Part shown: positions 9,850 to 17,414 of the stretch, in pieces
How positions within the stretch are numbered: the stretch's first letter is position 1
Layout of the letters: every line of letters starts with the position of its first letter
Source of the DNA: Lewinellaceae bacterium
GTDB lineage: Bacteria > Bacteroidota > Bacteroidia > Chitinophagales > Saprospiraceae
Assembly: GCA_016710765.1 (NCBI GenBank)
Contig: JADJUJ010000023.1
Coordinates: 4,717-68,716 of the forward strand
Direction: 5' to 3'
Length of the DNA stretch: 64,000 bases
Translations under genes and position numbers: made by a program
Notes under the pieces: model-generated
The model's database searches: none
Told to the model about the DNA's origin: nothing
The model's input: the letters and a program-made list of their open reading frames with translations, nothing else

Positions 9850-9970
9850 AAAAAGCCGCAGCGCTCGTTTGCGCTGCGGCGGTTTCCCGTATATAATCTC
9901 ATGAAAAGTCTTCGATGTTGTGTGTCAATCTTTCTGCTCGTGTTCGTGTCCCGTCGTTGTTCGTTGTTGA
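9850..9970 (-). ncRNA. Putative small RNA, copy 1
   Basis: On the minus strand there is a promoter-like pair TTTG-N19-CACTTTTG (-7 box at 9976-9983). About 110 nt later comes a 9-bp hairpin GCCGCAGCG/CGCTGCGGC (9855-9880) followed by five T, a standard intrinsic terminator. The interval has no sensible reading frame. The predicted RNA is about 120 nt. Family unknown to me. Confidence 0.55.
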
Positions 9971-10393
9971 CAATACAAAAGTGCAGCAAAGCATAAAGTC
10001 TGCAAAGGACAAAAATAAGGTTTTGTTGATGAAAAATAAATAAAAAACTTCTTTTTGTGATTGTAAAAAACTGATAATCAAAATATTATAATTATTTTTT
10101 GTTGATAAAAAACAACAAAAAGGCCCTTAGTTTATTCCATAAAAACTTTGAGAAAGGTAAAAAAATGTTGGAGAGCCCGATTTTTTGGTTGTTTCAAGGG
10201 TGATACGGAGCATCGGAGGAGCGGCCCTTGCTGCTACAAACTGTATATCCTAGTTTAGGTGCATCGCTTCGCAAAAGCGTTTTTCCTGCAACAACAAGCA
10301 GATGTGGAAGTTGGACCATTTTGCGGACGCCAGGCGTTGTCGTCAAGGCCAGGGAAAAATACCCAACAAATAACCAGCAGGGCCCTAAAAACG

Positions 10394-10514
10394 AAAAAGC
10401 CGCAGCGCTCGTTTGCGTCGCGCCGGTTTCCCGTATATAATCTCATGAAAAGTCTTCGATGTTGTGTGTCAATCTTTCTGCTCGTGTTCGTGTCCCGTCG
10501 TTGTTCCTTGTTGA
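10394..10514 (-). ncRNA. Putative small RNA, copy 2 (terminator stem damaged)
   Basis: The body is nearly identical to copy 1. The promoter-like spacing is conserved (TTTA-N19-CACTTTTG, -7 box 10520-10527). The 3' arm of the terminator hairpin (10399-10424) reads CGTCGCGCC, not CGCTGCGGC, so the stem is weakened. This is either decay of this copy or sequence error. Confidence 0.45.
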
Positions 10515-10763
10515 CGTTACAAAAGTGCGACAGGTTGGTTGAGATATAAAGGACAAAAAAGCAATTTTGTTGATCTTTATCAATCGTTTTTGTTTTGTAT
10601 TTAATTGATAATAAAGTATTTATATTTTTATTTGTTGAAAAAAAAGATCAAAAACACCATGAATTTATTTAAAAAATAAATGCAAAAAATGAAAATTGAG
10701 GGCTGTGGGTTGCAAAATGGCGCTGATTGCCGCGCTCGTTTCACTGAGATGAAAGGGCATAAA

Positions 10764-10884
10764 AATAAGAAAGCCGCAACGCTCGTTTGCGTTGCGGCGA
10801 TTTCCCGTATATAATCTCATGAAAAGTCTTCAAAGTTGTGGGTCAATCATCTCGTGTTCGTGTCCCGTCGTTGTGCTTTATTGA
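10764..10884 (-). ncRNA. Putative small RNA, copy 3 (compensatory stem change)
   Basis: The -7-like box CACTTTTG is at 10890-10897, with TTTA 19 nt upstream. The terminator hairpin (10773-10798) is GCCGCAACG/CGTTGCGGC. Compared with copy 1, one base has changed on each arm so that pairing is kept (G-C to A-T). This is direct evidence for selection on an RNA stem. Confidence 0.5.
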
Positions 10885-11084
10885 CAATACAAAAGTGCGG
10901 CATTTGTTTTGGGTTGTAAAAGACAAAATCCAGGCTTTGTTGATGACAAATGGGAGCCAACCAAATTACCCCGACTTTATAAATAACTGAATCAAAACGA
11001 ATTAATAACAAAGCCTAGTATCCAATTGTTGAAAAAACAGGGGATTGTCAGTGTTTTTTGACAAAACATTAACGAATTACACCC

Positions 11085-12764
11085 TTATCGCGGTGCGCTT
11101 ACGGGCATGTTGGTGTCGTAGGTACCTTTGATAACCGGGCTTTGCCGGTTGCCGGTGTAGTCGCGCACATTGTTGTATATGAAGTCAAAGAGTTCCTGCA
11201 CGGATACAATTTTATCGTTGTTTTTGTCTGCGTCTCCTTTCAAGCCGCGAATAAGAAAATGGCTGAACACTCCCTGCCGAAGCCCGGAGGATTCCAGTGA
11301 GGTTTCTTCGGCTTTCGACGACATGATTAGGGCGGTACCCGATACAGACCTCGAGAGTGTTTGGTAATACTGGTTCAAGACCGGCTCTGTTTCGCCCGAG
11401 CGCATGGCAAAAATACTGCCTGAGTGACAAGCGTCTGCCAGGCAAAGTTTGTACTTGGCTTTAGAGCGGTTGAAGGCAGCGGCGATTTCGTCGTGTCCGA
11501 GTTTGTTGTTAAAACCATCGAAATCGATGGGCAGGAAAGAGCCGTTCAATCCATGACCGGAGAAGTAAAAGATCACCAGGTCTTTGTCGGATGCCATGGC
11601 AAACACATCATTGATGGTTTCCAGGATATTTTCACGGGTAGCCTCCTCGTCGATGAGGATACGCACCTGATCGTCGGGTAAGGCACCTCCTTCGGGGCTC
11701 TTGAGGAAAGCATAGAAACGATAGGCATCATCATCGGTGTAGCGGAGTACCGGCATGTGATCATAAGCGGCAACGCCCACCACAACGGCATATACCTTTG
11801 CCAGGGCAAGTGTTTCAACTGCAGCAGGACTGGCAGGCACAGTGTTTTCGGCCAGCGGTGCGTAGTTCTCTGGCGCTGTTTTTCCAATATACTCACCTGC
11901 TTTCCAGTAGCCGTCTACAATGGTCTGGTCGTGCAGGTAAAGGGTGCCTTTGCCATTGAAGGCCCCATCGGCCCATTCTCCGCGATATCGGTCGCCATTA
12001 GAGTACAGGCATAGGCCATACCCATGGGGTTGGCTGTTTTGAAACGCGCCTTCGAATCTGGCGGCTCCTTCTTTGTAGATGAAAACGCCGGTACCCGCCT
12101 CACAATCGCCGGTTATGCAGCCAACCTGGCCACTTTCAATCAGACTGGCACCAATAAACTCGCCATCATGCCATTGTCCCGACTCCACAGTACCGTGTTG
12201 GTGATAACGTATACCCGAGCCATTGGGGAAGTTTTCCCGAAACTGGCCTACGTATTTGTCGCCGTTGGCAAAATGAAAGGTGCCACTGCCCTGAAATTTT
12301 CCATTGACAAATTCGCCTTCATATTTACTACCATCGGGATAGGCGAAAATGCCGCTTCCGCTTTTACAGTCGCCACTGAGGCAGCCGGACTGGATGTTGG
12401 TACCATCGTCCTGCTGTTCTTCTTTTTTTCCGGCGATATATTCCTCCAGCACATTGCCTGCCTCGTCCACGGGCTTCCCCTTTTTCCAGCTTCCCGTGCG
12501 TTTGGTGCCATCGGCGTAGGTTTTAGTGCCTTTTCCTTCCGGATAACGGTTTTTCCATTCTCCGCTATACTTCGATTTATCGGTGTAGTAGCATACGCCA
12601 ACGCCATCAATTTCGCCGTCTTTAAAAGAGCCGACATATTTTGCACCGGAAGGATACACATAGGTACCCTGTCCGTTGATGCAATCGCCAGAAATGCACT
12701 GCGCCCCGAGGTAAGCGGGTAGCGCCAGCAATAAGAGTAAGGTGGACAGAAAATTTTTATACAT
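11085..12764 (-). CDS. Exported MORN-repeat protein with caspase-like (C14) domain
   Basis: 559 residues with a signal peptide (MYKNFLSTLLLLLALPAYLG, then AQ). Residues about 25-295 are MORN-type repeats in three blocks, each opened by a G-[DC]-C motif (GDCINGQGTYVYPSG, GDCKSGSGIFAYPDG, GDCEAGTGVFIYKEG) with repeats such as YVGSFKDGEIDGVGV. Residues about 322-555 are a C14 caspase-like peptidase: VYAVVVGVAAYDHMPVLRY, catalytic His404 in FYFSGHG, catalytic Cys446 in LADACHSGS. Both catalytic residues are present. The signal peptide puts the protease in the periplasm or outside. MORN repeats often bind lipid or protein. Substrate unknown. No obvious operon partner; the small-RNA array lies just downstream. 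Confidence 0.85.
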   Translation of the reverse strand: MYKNFLSTLLLLLALPAYLGAQCISGDCINGQGTYVYPSGAKYVGSFKDGEIDGVGVCYYTDKSKYSGEWKNRYPEGKGTKTYADGTKRTGSWKKGKPVDEAGNVLEEYIAGKKEEQQDDGTNIQSGCLSGDCKSGSGIFAYPDGSKYEGEFVNGKFQGSGTFHFANGDKYVGQFRENFPNGSGIRYHQHGTVESGQWHDGEFIGASLIESGQVGCITGDCEAGTGVFIYKEGAARFEGAFQNSQPHGYGLCLYSNGDRYRGEWADGAFNGKGTLYLHDQTIVDGYWKAGEYIGKTAPENYAPLAENTVPASPAAVETLALAKVYAVVVGVAAYDHMPVLRYTDDDAYRFYAFLKSPEGGALPDDQVRILIDEEATRENILETINDVFAMASDKDLVIFYFSGHGLNGSFLPIDFDGFNNKLGHDEIAAAFNRSKAKYKLCLADACHSGSIFAMRSGETEPVLNQYYQTLSRSVSGTALIMSSKAEETSLESSGLRQGVFSHFLIRGLKGDADKNNDKIVSVQELFDFIYNNVRDYTGNRQSPVIKGTYDTNMPVSAPR

Positions 12765-12884
12765 AGATTTTAAAACGCTGGAGGGGAGAAGGGATTAGAG
12801 CGAACATTACAGCAAAGCAGCTTATAATGCTAATATTAACATTTTTAAGGTCTCTTTTATTGTTGCCAAAAATTAAATGAGGCG

Positions 12885-13439
12885 TTAACTGGATTCTGGT
12901 GACAGTTGGTAGAGCCCCGGCAGGTTGCGACCCAAATCATCGTAATCCAGGCCATACCCCACTACAAAGCGGTTATCTATGTCGAACCCAACGTGGTCTA
13001 CCTCCACCGGAAATTCCATGGCGTCCGGTTTACGCAAAAAGGTAACCGTACAAATGGATGCCGGCTCCATGGCGCGCAGGTGGTTGATGAAAAAATGCAG
13101 GGTGCGCCCAGTATCTACGATGTCTTCTACGATGATGATGTGCCGGTCTTTGAGGTTTTTTTCGAGTCCCATCACCGTTTGTACATCGCCGCTGGAGCGG
13201 GTTCCCGAATAAGAAGACAGTTTAACAAACCCTACTTCACAATCGCTGTCAAATGCACGCATTAAATCAGCGGCAAATACAAATGCACCGCTTAAGATGC
13301 TGATGAAAAGCGGGTTTTTCCCGGCGTATTGTTCCGTCAAAATTTTGCCCAGTTCACCGACACGCGCTTGAATGTCCGTTTCACTGATCAAGGGCACAAA
13401 TCGGAGATCGTGCAGTTGAATGAAATCTCTGGTTGGCAT
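12885..13439 (-). CDS. hpt: Hypoxanthine phosphoribosyltransferase
   Basis: 184 residues from the ATG at 13439 (MPTRDFIQLHDLRF). The PRPP-binding loop is IIIVEDIVDTGRTL, with SGAFVFAADLMRAF (flexible-loop side) and FVVGYGLDYDDLGRNLPGLY near the C-terminus, all as in HPRT. It salvages hypoxanthine or guanine to nucleotides with PRPP in the cytoplasm. The frame is open upstream to 13562, but a -7 box (TACCTTTG, minus strand, 13462-13469) lies inside that extension and 23 nt before the chosen ATG, so the short form is preferred. Confidence 0.9.
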   Translation of the reverse strand: MPTRDFIQLHDLRFVPLISETDIQARVGELGKILTEQYAGKNPLFISILSGAFVFAADLMRAFDSDCEVGFVKLSSYSGTRSSGDVQTVMGLEKNLKDRHIIIVEDIVDTGRTLHFFINHLRAMEPASICTVTFLRKPDAMEFPVEVDHVGFDIDNRFVVGYGLDYDDLGRNLPGLYQLSPESS

Positions 13440-13461
13440 AGCAAAGGAGTTTGGATCCCTG

Positions 13462-13469
13462 CAAAGGTA
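13462..13469 (-). promoter_or_regulatory. -7 element of hpt
   Basis: Minus-strand TACCTTTG, an exact TAnnTTTG match, 22 nt before the hpt start codon. The -33 position is not a clear TTG. Confidence 0.5.
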
Positions 13470-13574
13470 GGCTTTGGTTGCTTTGGAAACAGGCAGGAGT
13501 GCACTTTTAGTTCGGGGTGAACCCGAAGGGTGGTGTATAAAGCCAGGATCAATGTGAAACATTCCCGTAAATAG

Positions 13575-13582
13575 TACCTTTG
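13575..13582 (+). promoter_or_regulatory. -7 element of rnhB, only 4 nt before the ATG
   Basis: TACCTTTG, then AGAA, then the ATG at 13587. An in-frame TGA at 13581-13583 excludes any upstream start, and conserved RNase HII residues begin 14 codons in, so the ATG is secure. Transcription should begin at or within 1-2 nt of the ATG, suggesting a leaderless mRNA. Confidence 0.5.
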
Positions 13583-13586
13583 AGAA

Positions 13587-14203
13587 ATGGCATTGTTATC
13601 ATTTCATCAAACAGATTGCCCCGAGGCGGGGTGTGACGAAGCGGGCCGGGGCTGTTTGGCCGGCCCGGTTTTTGCCGCAGCGGTAATATTGCCCATCGAT
13701 TTTTACCACCCTTTGCTGAACGATTCGAAACAGATGAGTGAAAGGCAGCGCAACGAATTGCGCGGCATCATCGAATCGGAAGCCATGGCCTGGGCCGTTG
13801 CCCGGCTGGATCCCCTGGAAATTGACCGAATCAATATTTTGAAAGCCTCTATTGGCGCCATGCATAAGGCCCTCGATGAACTCTCAACGCCACCTGGGTT
13901 CATCCTTATTGATGGCAACCGTTTTTATCCCTACCACCGGACCCCACACCTAACCGTCGTAAAAGGCGACGGAAAATACGCGTCCATTGCCGCGGCTTCT
14001 GTGCTGGCCAAAACGCATCGGGATGAATGGATGGAGCATTTGGATTTACATTTTCCAGCCTACGGTTGGAGGCAAAACAAAGGCTACCCAACCCAGTCGC
14101 ATCGGGAAGCCATCCGGCTCTACGGTATCACGGCACATCACAGGAGGAGTTTCCAACTGTTGCCACGGGGGAACAGGGCGTGTTGTTTTCGGATATACCC
14201 TAA
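13587..14203 (+). CDS. rnhB: Ribonuclease HII (one frameshift near the C-terminus)
   Basis: The N-terminal signature is GCDEAGRGCLAGPVFAAAV, with catalytic Asp and Glu. LIDGNRF and GDGKYASIAAASVLAK follow, then the YGITAHHRRSFQ C-terminal motif. RNase HII removes ribonucleotides and RNA primers from RNA-DNA hybrids. The frame as given runs to 14267 with an odd Cys-rich tail. Adding one G to the G5 run at 14167-14171 gives the normal short ending LLPRGEQGVLFSDIP and a TAA at 14201-14203 (205 residues), which fits the family length. It is divergent from hpt. Confidence 0.9.
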
Positions 14204-14329
14204 TGCTACATCTACCCAAGTTAGTTTTGGGTTTTCTCAGTTTTGCTGCGCAAAATATCCGCGATAGCACAGACCGCTTTTTTATTAAAATCCCACCTTG
14301 GTCAACTACCAACTTTATTATGCCATTTT

Positions 14330-14368
14330 CGGCATAATAAAAGCCTGCAACCACCGGCTGCAGGCTTA
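14330..14368 (-). terminator. Terminator of the 14.4-17.2 kb T9SS gene
   Basis: AAGCCTGCA/TGCAGGCTT stem (14340-14367) followed on the minus strand by a T-rich stretch (TTTTATTAT). It lies 29 nt after the stop at 14397. Confidence 0.8.
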
Positions 14369-14396
14369 GTATGGACTTTCGTTTTGATGTCGTTCC

Positions 14397-17228
14397 TTAT
14401 CTCGAACTCTTGATGAGTTTTTCGGTATGGGTTTTTCCATCCACTGTAATACGGATGAGGTAAAGCCCGTCGGGCATGTTGTCAAGCCCCAGTGTTTCGT
14501 TGAAATCCGTGCTGTGGCTGTTGTTTGCTTCCCAAACAATTTGACCCAGCATGCTCATTGCCTGCACCCGGATATCGGCTGGATGATCCAGTCGCAGGGT
14601 AAGCCATGCGGTACCGCTGGTAGGGTTCGGGCGGAGTGACAGTTCGGTTAGCCCTTCTATTTCACCACTGCTGGTGTTGCCAATGCTTACTGTCAGCATA
14701 TCGGTACAGCCCAAGGCATCGGTTACGGTTACGCTGGCCTGGCCTACGGGCAGGTTGGTGGCCGTGGCCGTTGTTTGCCCGTCGCTCCAGAGATAAGTAT
14801 AAGGTGCATTTCCAATGCCTACAGTAACTGTAGCAGATCCGCTTGGCATTCCGGGATTAGATGCGGTAGTGGTGGCGGTCAATTGCATGCTGGCTGGGCA
14901 AGCCAGGATATTGATGTTGTCAAAATCCACCCAGTAGTCGCCAACGCCCCAGAATCCGGCAAAACGGATGCGTACGGCTTCGCCAGCATATTGCCCCAGC
15001 CCAAGTTTTACCGTTTTCAAACCCACCATGGGCGTATGTGTAGTAGAGTTGATGGTGTAGATAGTTTGGTAAGTTGAACCACAATCGGTAGAAATTTGTA
15101 CGTCGATATGGTCGGTGGCCGATAGCACTGTTGCAACAGTTCCGGCGCTGTAATTGGTGATCCTGTAATCGAACTTCAGCGTGTCGGTAGCACTCAGGAA
15201 ACCATAGCGAGGCAACACATGGTTGAAGGTCGAATTGAAGGAGTACAGGTTAAAGGCCAGTACATAGGAGTTGTTGTTGTGGGAGTTCGTGACAAATCCG
15301 GGGCTAGTCCATCCACTTGGAATCTGCATGCTCTCGAAATTTTCCTGGAAAGGAACCGGCCGGGGCAGGTGACTCACGTAGTAGGTCACGGTATCGTTGA
15401 ATGGGTTTTGCTCGCCAACCAGCTGTGTCCAGCATTTGATCATGAACTCACCATCACGGCTGTCGAAGGTAGTAGGAAAAGTATAGGTATACACCTCATC
15501 AGGAGAAACGATGGTTCCAATGATGCCCTCCACCACGGGTCCGCCGTTGATGGTGTAAGCGGCCTTGAAAAGGCCTTGGTTGTCTGTGCCAAAATTGGTG
15601 AGGGTAAAAATCACTTTATCCTGCTCAAGGCCACACTCGGTGGTTTGTCCGGTTGTAGTAGCGGAAAGGCCTGCCAGGTCTTTTTTCAACGGAACATAAA
15701 TCTTGATGTCGTCAATGGCTATGCCTTCATAATTGACGGAGGGATCAGAGCCAAACAGGAAGCGGAGGCGTACTTCGCTCAACCCGGCGGTTCCCGTTAA
15801 GCTATGGCGGGCTGTTTTCCAGCCATTGCTGTTGCCCGACCAAACTACCCCAAGGCCGGAGATGGTATTGGTTTCATTGTACCAATTCAAGCCTTCGCCA
15901 ATAGCGCCGACCGTGGTCCAGGTGGCGCCACCATCGAGTGAGGTTTGTAACGCACAGCCCTCATAGAGTTTTTCCATGTTGTAATTGATGGCAAACTCTA
16001 TAACGGGGTCTTCGGTTTCATTGGAGAAGTCGAAGCAGGGAGAGCTCAGGTAGGAGTGTTCAGACCCATTGTAAGCGCCATCGAGGTTGGTAACCCAGGC
16101 ATTTACGCCGCTGTTGGCGCTGTTGAGGATTAGGCCTGCTGGTTTTCCAAATTCCCAGCTTGGCTTCACGCTCGTGCTGTCAACGAACCAGCCGCCACCC
16201 CAATCGTCGAAATTTTGCGAATAGGGCGCTTCCAGGCGATTGACGATGCGGTAAAAGAAGGTATCGTTGGTCATATCCTCATCGCCAGTCATTTGCGTAA
16301 AGACGGTAATGAGGTATTCTCCAGGTGCGGAGAAATCGTACATGGTTTCAAACTCGATGGTTTCACAACTGTCCTTTCCCAAAACACCGGTGAAAAAGCC
16401 GTCGTCGGGTTGACCAACACCAGCGGGGGTACCATTCACGGAATAGCTAAAGGGCACCAGCGACTGGGGCAAGGCGCCGTGGTTTTTCATAATGATTGTT
16501 ACCTTTTCAACACCAAGATCGCAACCACTCAGCGGGGCAAGGACCTGCGCAATACCCACATCGTTGGACCAGTAGGTTTCAAAGGTAAATGGCCCGGCGG
16601 AGTCACTGTATTCGTCGTTTCCGCAGTCTTGCACCACATAGAAATCGTATCCGGTTTTTTTCTGCAAACCCGTCAGGGTAAGTTTGGGCAACGGAGTGAG
16701 GATAGTGTCTCCAACACCAGACGCCAGGTTGAATCCAACCGGGCCGTAAATTACCAGCCATTGCTGCCCAGGTGTGGCGCCCACAGGTGTCCATTTCAGC
16801 TTGGCACGGGTGTCGTAAACATTGTCTACGATCACATCAATAGGTTTCAGACAAGAAGGGCAGGAGCCTGCTCCGGAAAAAATAATGCCTGCTCCGGGAT
16901 TATTTGCGCCGTAAACCAGGTTGCCGTTGTAGTCGTACACTTCAAACGAACACTCAGAATTGTAAAAGGGCGACTGGGTCCAGGAAAAGGTCAAGGGCGC
17001 AGCATCGGTCACTAAAAAAACAACAGTGCTGTCTGTACCATCATCATTGAAGTTGTCCAGGGTATAAGTCGTCGCAACACCATTAGTTGTAATGGTTAGT
17101 GCGGCAGCATCCCAGCCATCACCAAAAGAATCTGCCATTTCCAGGCGGTACTCACACTGGGCATTGGCGGATGGGAGGCAAAAGCCCAGTAGTATGGGAA
17201 AGAGAAGGCGTAGCGATTTCAAATTCAT
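14397..17228 (-). CDS. Large T9SS-secreted surface protein with fibronectin type III-like domain
   Basis: 943 residues from the ATG at 17228. The signal peptide ends CLPSANAQ. An N-terminal domain (CEYRLEMADSFGDGWDAAAL) is of the type often seen in T9SS cargo. A fibronectin III-like domain follows (about 150-240), then CARDB-like and jelly-roll or MAM-like segments (YSQNFDDWGGGWFVDS, FQENFESMQIPSGWTSPGFV). A PKD/SprB-like strand motif (ATVTVGIGNAPYTYLWSDG) precedes the T9SS type A sorting domain (ELSLRPNPTSGTAWLTL to GLYLIRITVDGKTHTEKLI). It should be exported by type IX secretion and attached to or released from the cell surface; likely adhesive. The frame extends upstream to 17360 but without a signal peptide. 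A -7 box lies at 17259-17266. Confidence 0.85.
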   Translation of the reverse strand: MNLKSLRLLFPILLGFCLPSANAQCEYRLEMADSFGDGWDAAALTITTNGVATTYTLDNFNDDGTDSTVVFLVTDAAPLTFSWTQSPFYNSECSFEVYDYNGNLVYGANNPGAGIIFSGAGSCPSCLKPIDVIVDNVYDTRAKLKWTPVGATPGQQWLVIYGPVGFNLASGVGDTILTPLPKLTLTGLQKKTGYDFYVVQDCGNDEYSDSAGPFTFETYWSNDVGIAQVLAPLSGCDLGVEKVTIIMKNHGALPQSLVPFSYSVNGTPAGVGQPDDGFFTGVLGKDSCETIEFETMYDFSAPGEYLITVFTQMTGDEDMTNDTFFYRIVNRLEAPYSQNFDDWGGGWFVDSTSVKPSWEFGKPAGLILNSANSGVNAWVTNLDGAYNGSEHSYLSSPCFDFSNETEDPVIEFAINYNMEKLYEGCALQTSLDGGATWTTVGAIGEGLNWYNETNTISGLGVVWSGNSNGWKTARHSLTGTAGLSEVRLRFLFGSDPSVNYEGIAIDDIKIYVPLKKDLAGLSATTTGQTTECGLEQDKVIFTLTNFGTDNQGLFKAAYTINGGPVVEGIIGTIVSPDEVYTYTFPTTFDSRDGEFMIKCWTQLVGEQNPFNDTVTYYVSHLPRPVPFQENFESMQIPSGWTSPGFVTNSHNNNSYVLAFNLYSFNSTFNHVLPRYGFLSATDTLKFDYRITNYSAGTVATVLSATDHIDVQISTDCGSTYQTIYTINSTTHTPMVGLKTVKLGLGQYAGEAVRIRFAGFWGVGDYWVDFDNINILACPASMQLTATTTASNPGMPSGSATVTVGIGNAPYTYLWSDGQTTATATNLPVGQASVTVTDALGCTDMLTVSIGNTSSGEIEGLTELSLRPNPTSGTAWLTLRLDHPADIRVQAMSMLGQIVWEANNSHSTDFNETLGLDNMPDGLYLIRITVDGKTHTEKLIKSSR

Positions 17229-17258
17229 AAGCCTGAAAGATCTAATTGTTAAGGACTT

Positions 17259-17266
17259 CAAAGATA
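17259..17266 (-). promoter_or_regulatory. -7 element of the T9SS protein gene
   Basis: Minus-strand TATCTTTG, an exact TAnnTTTG match, 30 nt before the ATG at 17228. It supports this start over the longer frame. Confidence 0.45.
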
Positions 17267-17345
17267 GGGCAAGTAACGGATTTAGCATAACAGGCGCGCG
17301 TTTAGTCGGGTTTTTGCAAAAAAAGCGCTGAATACTCCCATTTGT

Positions 17346-17385
17346 ACAGAAAAAAGGCACAGAGAGCGATGTTGCTCCCTGTGCC
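17346..17385 (-). terminator. Terminator of the peptide transporter gene
   Basis: Twelve-base interrupted stem GGCACAG..AGC/GCT..CTGTGCC (17356-17385) followed on the minus strand by six T. It is 30 nt past the stop at 17415. Confidence 0.8.
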
Positions 17386-17414
17386 TTTGGCCATTTCAGG
17401 GTGAAATAGCGGTG

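Larger units (their letters stand above)
9833..10944. repeat. Three direct copies of a ~195-bp unit (small-RNA array)
   Basis: Copies lie at 9833-10030, 10377-10574 and 10754-10944, all in the same orientation. Copies 1 and 2 are close to identical over their first ~125 bp. Copy 3 has diverged but keeps every landmark: the hairpin, TTTCCCGTATATAATCTCAT, GTGTTCGTGTCCCGTCGTTG and ACAAAAGTGC. The AT-rich spacers at 10031-10376 and 10575-10753 and the tail 10945-11084 hold no gene I can support. A minor hairpin with a T-run (10265-10284) lies in the first spacer. The array fills the 1.27 kb between convergent recQ and the MORN-caspase gene. Confidence 0.85.

Noticed and set aside
9899..10549. Short frames in the small-RNA array (for example one ending NNDGTRTRAERLTHNIEDFS)
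   Set aside because: The repeat copies conserve RNA landmarks and not a reading frame. Frames shift and stop differently between copies.
9833..10944. CRISPR array
   Set aside because: Only three copies of about 195 bp with unequal spacers of 180-350 bp; units contain promoter and terminator features and there are no cas genes.
14204..14267. C-terminal tail of RNase HII as written (RACCFRIYPNATSTQ..)
   Set aside because: It is a frameshift product; adding one G gives the normal RNase HII ending at 14203.
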